Of a stretch of DNA of 64,000 bases, positions 1-8,112 are shown in pieces. Made by a program: the position numbers and the translations under genes. Each line of letters opens with the position of its first letter. Within the stretch, counting starts at the first letter, position 1. Origin of the DNA: FW021-bin31 sp964647485 (lineage in GTDB: Bacteria; Bacteroidota; Bacteroidia; Chitinophagales; Chitinophagaceae). The stretch is from positions 1 through 64,000 of the forward strand of contig CAZYHV010000017.1 of assembly GCA_964647485.1 (NCBI GenBank), given 5' to 3'. Under the pieces are notes generated by a model, which did no database searches, was not told where the DNA came from, and saw only the letters and a program-made list of their open reading frames with translations.

Positions 1-92
1 GGAAACAAAAATAGATTATTTGTCTAGTCTCCCCAACTTTTGCGACTGATCCCTTATATCTCTTTTAATTTTATGTAAGTTCAATCAGTCTT

Positions 93-1403
93 TTAATACA
101 TATTAGGATTGTCCCGTTTTTCCAAGAGCCCTAAAGCAAAATTAAGTACTGTATCTTTTTTATACAATCTATCCTGAAGAGTAGGGTAAACCTGATAATC
201 AGAAACAAAAGATACTTTTTTATTTTTTTCATATCCCGGAAGGAGAAAACCCTTTGTGGGATAATAAAAGGTACAATCAGAATTAGGCAAAACTATCTTC
301 TGTTGACTACCAATTTCATATAGCGTCCCCACACCAGCTGACCCGACTATTTTCCCTAAATGGTGATATTGAAAAGCAGCCGCCATCATCTGTGCTGCAC
401 CATAGGTCATCTCATTAATCAGTAATATAGTTTTACCAAGGAATCTATTTTTGATATTCTCAGACTTATTCACATTAATCATCTTGGTAATTAGTTTTCC
501 ATTTTTAAAAAATTTCTTTCCTATAATAAGTTCTAGCGGTTTGGCAGTAATGTAATTCAAAATAGATCTTCCAAGGTTTGAATTTCCTCCAGGATTATTA
601 CGAATATCAATTACCAACTTCTTAATAGAATCATTTTCTATCTTTTTAAATGTTTTTTGCAAAAAATCATCCAGGCTATCCTTTCGTGGATACTTGTCCA
701 AAACTAAGGAAGCAACTTTTATATATCCTATTTTATACGGATATTTGTGCAGAATTTTAAAAGAATAAAATTTTCTGTCTTTGGGATAACTACTTACATA
801 AACCATCTTTTCAGGAACACCCTCAACCGTCGTTTCTTTATGATTTAGAACTTTAATTGAAAAACGTCCATTATAGCCCCAAATAAGATATAGCCATTTA
901 TAAAAAGAGGATTCATAGCGTCTCTCGAAAAAACCTTCTTGCCCCCGACTCTTGAAGTTACAAGATCTAAGTTTATTAATAATAGTCTTTATTGAGAGCC
1001 CATTAATCGCAATAATTTCATTTCCCTTCTGAATAGTCTTATCCGAACTAAGATTGCTTAAAACGAACAACCGGTTACCCTGAATCAAAACTTTAAAGGG
1101 AAAGAATAAAAGTGAATCCTTTTTAAATAAGTTTAAAATTTTCTCATTAGGTTTAATGGTAAAAGATGAATTATTTAATATTTGTATAAGTGGGTATACT
1201 GTTCTGTAAAATTGAATGGACGTCATAGAATCCTTTAATTCTGCATAAACCTTCTTTTTCACGGAATCGTAGGCTGATTTTGGACAGGCATAAAATGGAT
1301 CAGGTACATCTTTTTCAATATGCCGGGTAATGATGCTGAGGTCATTTTGGAGTTCTTTCGCAGACAATTTACCATTATCCGTTTTAGAACCACAAGAGCT
1401 CAA
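93..1403 (-). CDS. S41-type peptidase-like lipoprotein, start disrupted
   Basis: The protein resembles tail-specific (S41/C-terminal processing) peptidases. A PDZ-like segment lies near residues 124-138 (GNEIIAING) and the S41 core near 262-360 (VIDIRNNPGGN, then LLINEMTYGAAQ). In active S41 enzymes the TxSAAE motif carries the nucleophilic serine; here the aligned residue is Gly335, and no catalytic lysine follows in GSAGVGT, so hydrolysis is doubtful. The open frame starts only at TTG (LSSCGSK). Upstream in the same frame lies a hydrophobic stretch, FFFCLLSLSLSSC, that looks like a lipoprotein signal but has no ATG. The ATG at 1481-1483 reads into it only if the T10 tract (1421-1430) gains one base. 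It is therefore a slippage-switched gene, a decayed gene or a sequencing error. The following 1.1 kb of CPBP protease is on the same strand. Confidence 0.75.
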   Translation of the reverse strand: MSSCGSKTDNGKLSAKELQNDLSIITRHIEKDVPDPFYACPKSAYDSVKKKVYAELKDSMTSIQFYRTVYPLIQILNNSSFTIKPNEKILNLFKKDSLLFFPFKVLIQGNRLFVLSNLSSDKTIQKGNEIIAINGLSIKTIINKLRSCNFKSRGQEGFFERRYESSFYKWLYLIWGYNGRFSIKVLNHKETTVEGVPEKMVYVSSYPKDRKFYSFKILHKYPYKIGYIKVASLVLDKYPRKDSLDDFLQKTFKKIENDSIKKLVIDIRNNPGGNSNLGRSILNYITAKPLELIIGKKFFKNGKLITKMINVNKSENIKNRFLGKTILLINEMTYGAAQMMAAAFQYHHLGKIVGSAGVGTLYEIGSQQKIVLPNSDCTFYYPTKGFLLPGYEKNKKVSFVSDYQVYPTLQDRLYKKDTVLNFALGLLEKRDNPNMY

Positions 1404-1420
1404 TGAAAGAGATAACAGGC

Positions 1421-1430
1421 AAAAAAAAAA
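1421..1430 (-). repeat. Ten-base T homopolymer in the signal-peptide region of the S41-like gene
   Basis: On the minus strand the tract is T10 between AAG and GCC. With ten Ts the ATG frame from 1483 runs into TGA at 1402-1400. With eleven it continues through a lipobox (LSLSSC) into the S41-like protein. Confidence 0.8.
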
Positions 1431-1517
1431 CTTACTATTTGAAACTTATATCGTGTGGTATTTATTAAAGTATGGTATTCCATAATGATTGTTAAGTTCA
1501 GTTTATATTTTTTATAT

Positions 1518-2459
1518 TTAAACAGTGACTGTTTTTAGTTGTGTACTAATAGTCTTTTTAAACTGCCTTTTCAAAAAATAAATACAAATAAAAAGAATAA
1601 TCGCTGCACCGATAATGATTAAAATAAAATTGGAAATCCCTCCATATCTTTCAAATAATGAGTGATTTACTGATGAATCACCACCCTTAAGATCAATAAA
1701 GAACTTTAAAAAGAAACCATACGAATTAGCTGTGGCATGAATTATAATGGAGGGTAATAAACTTCTCGTATTCCAATAAACCCATCCGGAGAAAGCGCCT
1801 AATAAAAACCCTGTTATAAATTGCCATGGGTTTAAGTGCACCATTCCAAACAGAAAACTTGAAATCAGGATAGCTGCGAGCGGCGTATATTTCTTTAATA
1901 AGCCATCAAGGATAATCCCTCTGAAAATGAGTTCCTCTAAAACAGGTGCTGCTATAATCATCATTATGAACGAAAGCACTCCTGTGTGGCCACCTCGTAC
2001 CATGATTGAATCTTTCATAGCCTCCGACATCGGTATTAACCCTGAAAGTGGAGCCGCAATTCCACAAAGTAATACTAATGCTCCAATAACAATGAAAGGT
2101 ATTATTCGCTTATTTTTAATCTTAAAATTGTAGGAAACAATCCCTGTTTTATTTTTTCTAATTGCATTCACAATCAATAAGGGGATTCCCATAGATAGCA
2201 GGTAACATATAAGCAATGTCGCTTCTTTATTAGTAATCATCCTGTTAAGGACCATCCTTATAGGGATCTGAAAAAATAGTATCCCCAGTACTGCAATACC
2301 GGCAATTCCAAAGCTTTGGGCAATGTTTGGATAGGTTTTAATTTTGACTTCCGGCATAAAATGATTTAGACTGTTTAATAAAATCACCTCAAATATAAAA
2401 AAAATGTAAAAGATAAATACATCCGCCCGACCAATCATCCATAATGGCAGACCAATCAT
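1518..2459 (-). CDS. CPBP family intramembrane metalloprotease
   Basis: This is a polytopic membrane protein of 313 residues with about eight hydrophobic segments. All three CPBP (CAAX/Abi-type) signatures are present: EEXXXR (Glu175, Glu176, Arg180 in LEELIFRG), FXXXH ending at His208 (FLFGMVH), and HXXXN starting at His241 (HATAN). These residues coordinate the metal and water in the family. Members process prenylated proteins or peptides or act in bacteriocin self-protection; the substrate here cannot be told from context. The ATG at 2459 is followed at once by hydrophobic sequence and needs no correction. Confidence 0.9.
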   Translation of the reverse strand: MIGLPLWMIGRADVFIFYIFFIFEVILLNSLNHFMPEVKIKTYPNIAQSFGIAGIAVLGILFFQIPIRMVLNRMITNKEATLLICYLLSMGIPLLIVNAIRKNKTGIVSYNFKIKNKRIIPFIVIGALVLLCGIAAPLSGLIPMSEAMKDSIMVRGGHTGVLSFIMMIIAAPVLEELIFRGIILDGLLKKYTPLAAILISSFLFGMVHLNPWQFITGFLLGAFSGWVYWNTRSLLPSIIIHATANSYGFFLKFFIDLKGGDSSVNHSLFERYGGISNFILIIIGAAIILFICIYFLKRQFKKTISTQLKTVTV

Positions 2460-2604
2460 AAGATTTTAGGGACAAAACTCCTCAAGTCCTTACCTTTATT
2501 ATTAACCGGAACAACGCCCCAAGATTATTCTTGCCAATAGGTGCTTATGCAACCAACTGTCCGTAACGCCCAAAAACCGGAAAACTAAAAAAGCCAGTTA
2601 GAAA

Positions 2605-2630
2605 AAACCGGGTAATTTTCTACCGGTTTT
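2605..2630. terminator. Possible bidirectional stem-loop terminator
   Basis: AAACCGG at 2605-2611 pairs with CCGGTTT at 2623-2629 around an A+T-rich loop. T-runs follow on either strand; the minus-strand run of six Ts is the better one. No gene ends directly before it, so the role is uncertain. Confidence 0.35.
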
Positions 2631-2662
2631 ATGATCCGAAAAACTTCATTTATATGTCCAAC

Positions 2663-2756
2663 TGGCATGGTTAGAACCGAAATAAGTGGCATCCTTATTC
2701 CGAAATCGGTGGCACACACTTGTCGAAATGGCCGGCAAGGTTAGATCCAAAATAAC
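2663..2756 (+). repeat. Four degenerate 23-24-bp tandem repeats, IS21-like end
   Basis: Units start at 2663, 2687, 2710 and 2733 (spacing 24, 23, 23). Each follows the pattern TGGCA, three bases, TT, four bases, CCGAAAT. Multiple terminal repeats of this size at one end are typical of IS21-family elements, where they bind the transposase. Confidence 0.55.
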
Positions 2757-2870
2757 CACACAGGTAAGAAAAAATAGAATTTATTGAAAAGATTTGCCAA
2801 AATATTTGATTTATAACCAAAAGGTAATTATCTTTATAATGTTGTAATTAATTTTTATTCAAAAAATAAA

Positions 2871-3044
2871 GTGGACAAAGAAGAGATTGAAAAGTTCATT
2901 GAACAAGAGAAAGAGACGCTAAACCAGTTTCAGAGATTTGTTAAGCGCCATCGTATCCCTAAAGAGGTCGTACAGAAACAGATTGATCTCTATCTTGATA
3001 CTCTCAACAAATTATATGAGCAATTGAAAAACTTAGAAGAATAA
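2871..3044 (+). CDS. Small coiled-coil-like hypothetical protein (GTG start)
   Basis: This is a 57-residue frame starting at GTG (VDKEEIEKFIEQEKE) and ending at TAA. It is highly charged and almost wholly helical in character, with heptad-like spacing of I, F and L (IEKFIEQE, LYLDTLNKLYEQL). It ends 40 bases before the DUF5053 gene on the same strand, so the two are probably co-transcribed. I do not recognise a family. There is no ATG in frame nearby. The coding character is supported by the lack of stops and a strongly biased amino-acid composition, but the frame is short. Confidence 0.6.
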   Translation: MDKEEIEKFIEQEKETLNQFQRFVKRHRIPKEVVQKQIDLYLDTLNKLYEQLKNLEE

Positions 3045-3084
3045 ATAATCAGGGGCAGAAAACCTACCTAAATCAATTTCAGTC

Positions 3085-3483
3085 ATGAAAAACAGAGTAG
3101 AAGACATTATTAATACTACAGACCCTGCTGAAAAATCAGTTAAGGAGCGGAGACTGGATCGCCGGATTAAAGAAAATCCGGGTGAAAAAGAGGTACTTAT
3201 TCAGGAATTCCAGGAGGCGCTGGATCATTCAGGCGAAAGGATTGCTAAAATGAAGGAAGAAGTAGATTTAAAAATCAAATTAAAAGAGGTTACAGAAATT
3301 ATTTCTTTGTCTTATATTGCAAAAACATATTTTCATAAATCTCGCCAATGGCTGTACCAGCGTATAAACGGCAACATGGTCGGAGGGAAAACACAAAAGC
3401 TAACGGCTGAACAAATGAAAACGCTGGATATAGCACTGAAAGATATTAGTAAAAAGATTGACCGGCTGTCCATTTGCGGATGA
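3085..3483 (+). CDS. DUF5053 domain-containing protein
   Basis: This 132-residue protein has a charged helical N-terminal half. Its C-terminal half, about residues 70-130 (ISLSYIAKTYFHKSRQWLYQ, then RINGNMVGGK and the end LKDISKKI), matches my memory of the DUF5053 family common in Bacteroidota. That part reads like a helix-turn-helix (IAKTYFHKSRQWLYQRING), so DNA binding is plausible but unproven. Biological function is not established. The gene lies just inside the right-hand IS21-like inverted sequence and follows a 57-residue partner gene. Confidence 0.75.
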   Translation: MKNRVEDIINTTDPAEKSVKERRLDRRIKENPGEKEVLIQEFQEALDHSGERIAKMKEEVDLKIKLKEVTEIISLSYIAKTYFHKSRQWLYQRINGNMVGGKTQKLTAEQMKTLDIALKDISKKIDRLSICG

Positions 3484-3557
3484 TTATAATTACGACAACT
3501 GTGCCACCCTGGCCAATAGTAGGATTTAATTGCTTGTGAGGTTTCCATACCTAAAAA

Positions 3558-3968
3558 TTACATCCCCTCGTTTGGGAAAGAGACAACAAATGGGTTCAGC
3601 AAATCCAAAGCTCCGGGAACATCCTTTACATCAATGATTAATTTCTTATACTTTTCCTCCTTTAACTGAACAACGATACTTCTTTTTCCGCGAGTAAGAT
3701 CGTAAAAAACTTTACCTTCATTAACAAGGTATGTTCCCGCAATAATGAGCCCGGGGATATAGGTACCGGGCATCCTTATTCCATTGAGCAAACTTAATCT
3801 ATTCTGGTTAGGATATGCTTTTACTACATGGTCTATAGGGATTAGTATTTTATTAGTCAATGTCCAGAGTTTATGAATTCCTTTTAATTTGAAAATAAAA
3901 TGCGTTTCTGCTCTTTTGATTATTACCATATAAACATTCATGTTAAACACAACAATAAACTCCTTCAA
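3558..3968 (-). CDS. PH-like small protein at the end of the utilisation operon
   Basis: The protein has 136 residues with alternating beta-type segments and a conserved-looking core, IRMPGTYIPGLIIAGTY, then FYDLTRGKRSIVVQL. This resembles bacterial pleckstrin-homology-like (bPH) proteins. There is no signal peptide and the protein has a moderately hydrophobic N-terminus. The start at 3968 lies 8 bases after the GH97 stop; Met9 (MNVYMVIIKRA) is an alternative start. The tight spacing implies it is the last gene of the operon. The link to sugar metabolism is by position only. Confidence 0.6.
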   Translation of the reverse strand: MKEFIVVFNMNVYMVIIKRAETHFIFKLKGIHKLWTLTNKILIPIDHVVKAYPNQNRLSLLNGIRMPGTYIPGLIIAGTYLVNEGKVFYDLTRGKRSIVVQLKEEKYKKLIIDVKDVPGALDLLNPFVVSFPNEGM

Positions 3969-3976
3969 CCCATAGT

Positions 3977-5962
3977 TTATCTATATATTCGTGCTGCCCA
4001 TCCCCCTCCGGGAGCCATGTGAATCGTTAATTGTTGGGTATTATCGACACTTTTCACCTCTTTTTTATAATCAATACCATTTCGATCGGCATTTTTACCA
4101 TCCTTGAATATTTCGATATGCCAACTTCCTTTCGGTAGGAAAGAAAAATCCAAAGTAAGATCACGTGCTTTCCAGCTGGTCATTGCGCCAACAAAATATT
4201 CTGTTCCTTTCTTTCTTGCGACGGCCAGATATTCTCCAATTTTTCCTTCTAGAGGAATGGTTTTATCCCATGTGGTAGGAACTTTCGTTATAAAATCAAG
4301 ACATTCTGTATTTTTTTCATAAATGGTGGGATTATCGCTCAACATCTGTAAAGGCGCATCATACAAGACGTACATCGCCAACTGCTGACAACGGGTGCCC
4401 ATACTCATCGGATAATCTCCTATGGCTTTAAAATCGTTCTTTTGCGCATTCCGCATGGCTCCCGGCGTGTAATCCATCGGGCCGGTAAACATTCGGATAT
4501 AGGGTATTTCTACGGCCATATCCGGATTCGCCCGATCTGACCATTTGGCATTTTCCAGACCTGCAACCCCTTCATAATTCACGACATTCGGATAGGTTCG
4601 GTTTAACCCGGCCGGCTTATGGGCTCCGTGAAAATCTACAATCATGTGGCGGGCTGCGGTCTCTTTCGCCGTATGCCAATAAAAATTAACCACATCCTGA
4701 TCATCCCGATTCATAAAATCAACTTTGATGCCTTTTACCCCCCAACTCTGAAATAAATCCAAAGCCTTCGTCATCTGCTTATTCAGCGTATGCCAGGAAC
4801 ACCAGAGAATAATAGCTACCCCCTTGCTTTCAGCATACCGGCTCAACTCCTTCATATCGACATCGGGATTCACTTTGGTCAAATCTCCCAATTCATACCA
4901 ACCATCATCCATAATAATGTAGGGAATATCATGACGTGCCGCAAAATCAATATAATACTTGTAGGTATCCGTATTAATCCCGGCTTTAAAATCAACTCCG
5001 GTAATATTCCAGTGATTCCACCAGTCCCAGGCAACTTGTCCGGGTTGAATCCATTTGGTGTCTTTTAACCGATTGGGTTCTGCCAATTTATAGACAATCT
5101 CATTATTTAATAAGGCGGTATCTTCTTTGGCAAAAGCCATAATCCGCCAGGGGAATTTTTTCTGACCGGAGGTTTGGGCTATATCGTCATACACTTCTTC
5201 CGGATGAATTACCCGATCCCATCCACCTTCTCCTTTCACATTTTTCCGATTCTTTTTTACGCGTGGAGGAAAGACTGCTTGTATTTCATTAGCTCCTTTC
5301 CCTGTAAAATAAAGTCCGGGATAATCATGTAAATTGCTTTCTGTAATCAATACCTTTCCTTTTTCTTGTAAATCCACCAACAAAGGAAGTTCGGTACGAT
5401 CATTCCCCAGTTCACTGACGGGCTTCTTGCTATACAAATGTTCATAAGAAGTCATCCAGCGATCCTGCACATCATCTTTCCCCGTCAGCAGAGAAAACCA
5501 GGCGGTTGCTCCTTCAGGAAAAGAGATGTTACTCTCCTCACTTTTTATAATAATACGATCTTTAAAATTCGTTATAAAACGGTAAGCGACAGCATCATTA
5601 TACGCCCGAAAAACTACTTTATATCTTTTAAAACCAAGCGTAAGCTGATTGTAATGATTCCGGATTTTATTGTTTTTCACGGGTACTGCAGGAGTAATTA
5701 CTCGATCCTCTGAAACACGTTTTTTATTTTTTACCTTATCCCCCTTACCCAGAACCTGTCCGTTCCCCAGGGTCATGGAAATATCTGTTTCGGGAATTAA
5801 GACTTTTCCTGCTTCGACGACAGAAAATTGTAACGCAGCATTATGCTGAATAGCCACCTGAATATTCCCATTGGGAGACTTTAATTCATATTTCTGGGCA
5901 TACAACGCCTGTTGAAAAACCAGCATCGAAAAGGCAAAAACAATAATTTTCTTCATCATCAA
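3977..5962 (-). CDS. Glycoside hydrolase family 97, retaining alpha-galactosidase type
   Basis: This 661-residue secreted enzyme has a signal peptide (MKKIIVFAFSMLVFQQALYA). The N-terminal beta-sandwich (about 25-290) precedes a (beta/alpha)8 barrel (about 300-570) and a C-terminal beta domain, the normal GH97 plan. In GIKVDFMNRDD the Asp (residue 415) stands where retaining GH97 enzymes such as BtGH97b have their nucleophile, and NYEGVAGLE supplies candidate acid/base Glu464 or Glu470. Inverting SusB-type enzymes lack this Asp. I therefore predict alpha-galactosidase rather than alpha-glucosidase activity, acting in the periplasm. It overlaps the upstream DUF5009 gene by four bases (ATGA), so translation is probably coupled. 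Confidence 0.9.
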   Translation of the reverse strand: MMMKKIIVFAFSMLVFQQALYAQKYELKSPNGNIQVAIQHNAALQFSVVEAGKVLIPETDISMTLGNGQVLGKGDKVKNKKRVSEDRVITPAVPVKNNKIRNHYNQLTLGFKRYKVVFRAYNDAVAYRFITNFKDRIIIKSEESNISFPEGATAWFSLLTGKDDVQDRWMTSYEHLYSKKPVSELGNDRTELPLLVDLQEKGKVLITESNLHDYPGLYFTGKGANEIQAVFPPRVKKNRKNVKGEGGWDRVIHPEEVYDDIAQTSGQKKFPWRIMAFAKEDTALLNNEIVYKLAEPNRLKDTKWIQPGQVAWDWWNHWNITGVDFKAGINTDTYKYYIDFAARHDIPYIIMDDGWYELGDLTKVNPDVDMKELSRYAESKGVAIILWCSWHTLNKQMTKALDLFQSWGVKGIKVDFMNRDDQDVVNFYWHTAKETAARHMIVDFHGAHKPAGLNRTYPNVVNYEGVAGLENAKWSDRANPDMAVEIPYIRMFTGPMDYTPGAMRNAQKNDFKAIGDYPMSMGTRCQQLAMYVLYDAPLQMLSDNPTIYEKNTECLDFITKVPTTWDKTIPLEGKIGEYLAVARKKGTEYFVGAMTSWKARDLTLDFSFLPKGSWHIEIFKDGKNADRNGIDYKKEVKSVDNTQQLTIHMAPGGGWAARIYR

Positions 5963-7107
5963 ACTTTTAAAAAGATTTTCTTTTTATATAAAACATACAA
6001 AAATAACCATTTTACGAGAATTAACGTAACCGCTAAAATTACAGCATTATAGGGATTACCTATCAGCTGTCCCAGCCATTGGAAAAAGGCATTGTTGCTA
6101 AAGCCCCAACTAATAAAACCGCCGGACATATAAATCAGGATAGAATTCATTCCTATGACTCTGAAAAAAAGTGTCCATTTTTGATGTCCCTTCACATCAA
6201 TAATATAATAAAATAAAGCCAATAACAATAGGCTGATACCGGCCGTTTGAAGGACAAAAGAACTGGTCCACAGGTTTTTATTAATCGGGAAATCCAAATT
6301 CCAGATTTGAGCAAGTATCAAAGCAATAACGCCGCCGAGAGCCATCCATCCCGCTTTTTTATGTGGTGTAAATGTATGATTTCTAAGAAATTTACCCGTA
6401 AGAATCCCTAATAGCGCCGTACCAATGGCGGGAATCGTTGACATAATCCCTTCCGGGTCATGAATTCCCTTATATAAATGTCCCGGAAGATACAACCGAT
6501 CCACATACGAAGCAAAATTCCCCTCCATGGTAAAATCTCCCATAGGGAAGCCCGGTGCAGAAGTGAATTTAAACATCAGCCAGTATCCGATCAATAAAAC
6601 AGCAAGCCAGATAATCTGTCCTTTTTGTTTGGTATATAAGAAAATAATATTGGCAAACATATATGCCAATCCAATCCGTCCCAATACACTGGCAAAGCGT
6701 ATATCGGCCACCGGCTGAATCTTTAAACCGTTGTTATAGATAATGCCCAGGATGACCAGGATGAGTCCTCGCTTAATAATATGAAACAGTACTTGCTGCT
6801 TAGACTTTCCTTTCTTCAATCGACTATTTACGGAAAAAGGGGTAGCCACTCCCGCAATAAACAGAAACAACGGAAAAATCAAATCATATAGATGAAAGCC
6901 ATTCCATGCCGGATGCGTAAATTGATTAGAGATCACTTCCCAAAATCCGGAGTGGGAAGCATCGGCAAGGGAATGGAAAAAGTGATCCGCTCCGATGATC
7001 ATTAACATATCTAACCCTCGCAAGGTATCCAGAGAATGCAATCGTTTAGAAACGGCTACATGAATACTTTTATTTTTAGCATCCGTTGTTTCTTTTTCCA
7101 TCTCCAT
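5959..7107 (-). CDS. DUF5009 / HGSNAT-like membrane acyltransferase
   Basis: This 382-residue protein has about ten membrane spans. It opens with RLHSLDTLRGLDMLMI and continues with HPAWNGFHLYDLIFPLFLFI, the signature region of DUF5009 proteins and of eukaryotic heparan-alpha-glucosaminide N-acetyltransferase. Relatives are thought to move acetyl groups across the membrane onto sugars, or to transport sugars; the exact bacterial function is not settled. The four-base overlap with GH97 and the 8-base gap after the preceding lipoprotein gene put it firmly in the utilisation operon. The start may be a few codons downstream of 7107, since the N-terminus is polar. Confidence 0.85.
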   Translation of the reverse strand: MEMEKETTDAKNKSIHVAVSKRLHSLDTLRGLDMLMIIGADHFFHSLADASHSGFWEVISNQFTHPAWNGFHLYDLIFPLFLFIAGVATPFSVNSRLKKGKSKQQVLFHIIKRGLILVILGIIYNNGLKIQPVADIRFASVLGRIGLAYMFANIIFLYTKQKGQIIWLAVLLIGYWLMFKFTSAPGFPMGDFTMEGNFASYVDRLYLPGHLYKGIHDPEGIMSTIPAIGTALLGILTGKFLRNHTFTPHKKAGWMALGGVIALILAQIWNLDFPINKNLWTSSFVLQTAGISLLLLALFYYIIDVKGHQKWTLFFRVIGMNSILIYMSGGFISWGFSNNAFFQWLGQLIGNPYNAVILAVTLILVKWLFLYVLYKKKIFLKV

Positions 7108-7115
7108 TTTTAATT

Positions 7116-8102
7116 TTAATTACTTTTGGTAGAAAACAATTTTTCCTTTTCCTGCTTATAGAATTGCACACCTCTCTTCACTTCATCTACATTATTTTTA
7201 AAATGATACTCATGCTCAATAAACATATAGCCTTTAAAGCCCTGTTTTTTCAATTGTTTCATAATCGCGGGCATATTAATCACTCCTTCTCCCAACGGCA
7301 CATCATGGATTCCTTTCTCATCGAGCTGTTTAAAAGCGGCCGTAAGGATTTCCATCTGACTGGCCTTTCTGCCCTCCGGGATATCAAATTGACCATCACT
7401 TTTCTTATTCTCATCTTTCAGATGAAGTTCAACAATATGTCCCTTTAATTTCCTGATACAATCTATCGGATCCAATCCGGATTCCAACCAATGACCAATA
7501 TCGGCACAGGCGCCAACTCTGGAACTTAAGTCTTTAATGCGATGCAATACCGTATCGGGATTCCCATAGCGACTGGGTTCCATGTGATTATGAATAGCTA
7601 CATTAATTTTATACTTATCGGCCATTTTGGAGATATAAGGCAACCATTTAAAAGCGGGCTCCACCACCACATTTTCCAGCCCCATCGCCTGGGCAAATTG
7701 AAATAATTGCTCAATATCTTCTTCAGCATCAAATTGCATCACATCCCCGTAAGAAACCATCTTTATATGATGATCTTGCAACATCTTCTTAACCGCATCC
7801 CTTTTTTCTTCACTCATGTGGTAATCCAATGTCCCCTCAATACCGTTCCCTATTTTCATTCCGGGAAAACCTTCCACGTATTTCAGTCCGAGCGTATCCA
7901 TTTTTCGAAAAGCTCTCCCCAACGAATCGAATCTAAAAGTCCAACTTTGTATTCCTAATTTCCAATCTGAAGCTTTCAACTGCCCTTTACGGCTGGAGGT
8001 CTCTGACTCTTGATTACTTTTTTTTCTTGTATTTTGGCATCCCAAAACAAATGTAAGGCCTATTAAGAAGGCTCCTAATACTACTTTTTTACTTAATTTC
8101 AT
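7116..8102 (-). CDS. Sugar phosphate isomerase/epimerase-like TIM-barrel lipoprotein
   Basis: The protein has 328 residues. A lipoprotein signal (GAFLIGLTFVLGC, lipid-bearing Cys22) is followed by an AP-endonuclease-2/xylose-isomerase-type barrel. Likely metal ligands lie in VVVEPAF, VAIHNHMEP, CADIGHWLESGLDP and MFIEHEYHF. Being a lipoprotein, it works outside the cytoplasm, so phosphorylated sugars are unlikely substrates. Relatives beside GMC sugar oxidases act on 3-keto sugars or glycosides. It lies directly downstream of the FAD oxidoreductase. A clear paralogue sits at 41774-42682. Confidence 0.85.
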   Translation of the reverse strand: MKLSKKVVLGAFLIGLTFVLGCQNTRKKSNQESETSSRKGQLKASDWKLGIQSWTFRFDSLGRAFRKMDTLGLKYVEGFPGMKIGNGIEGTLDYHMSEEKRDAVKKMLQDHHIKMVSYGDVMQFDAEEDIEQLFQFAQAMGLENVVVEPAFKWLPYISKMADKYKINVAIHNHMEPSRYGNPDTVLHRIKDLSSRVGACADIGHWLESGLDPIDCIRKLKGHIVELHLKDENKKSDGQFDIPEGRKASQMEILTAAFKQLDEKGIHDVPLGEGVINMPAIMKQLKKQGFKGYMFIEHEYHFKNNVDEVKRGVQFYKQEKEKLFSTKSN

Positions 8103-8112
8103 ATCTTTTTTT

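Larger units (their letters stand above)
2460..2870. other. Gene-free stretch with a hairpin and degenerate tandem repeats
   Basis: No convincing coding frame is seen. The stretch holds an AAACCGG/CCGGTTT stem-loop (2605-2629) with T-runs on both strands, which could stop transcription, and the four IS21-like end repeats described separately (2663-2755). The last 100 bases are A+T-rich and lead into the small gene at 2871. Confidence 0.6.
2663..3516. mobile_element. Possible non-autonomous IS21-like element carrying two small genes
   Basis: The left side has the four tandem units at 2663-2756. On the right, the minus strand reads TGGCACAGTTGTCGTAAT (3506-3489), a match in inverted orientation to unit three, TGGCACACACTTGTCGAAAT. 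Between them lie only a 57-residue ORF and a DUF5053 gene; istA and istB are absent. This could be a relic, or a mini-element mobilised by a full IS21 copy elsewhere. No target duplication was identified. Confidence 0.35.

Noticed and set aside
3333..3548. Minus-strand ORF METSQAIKSYYWPG opposite the DUF5053 gene
   Set aside because: It overlaps the well-supported DUF5053 gene and its first part runs through the IS21-like end; no known protein is recognised.
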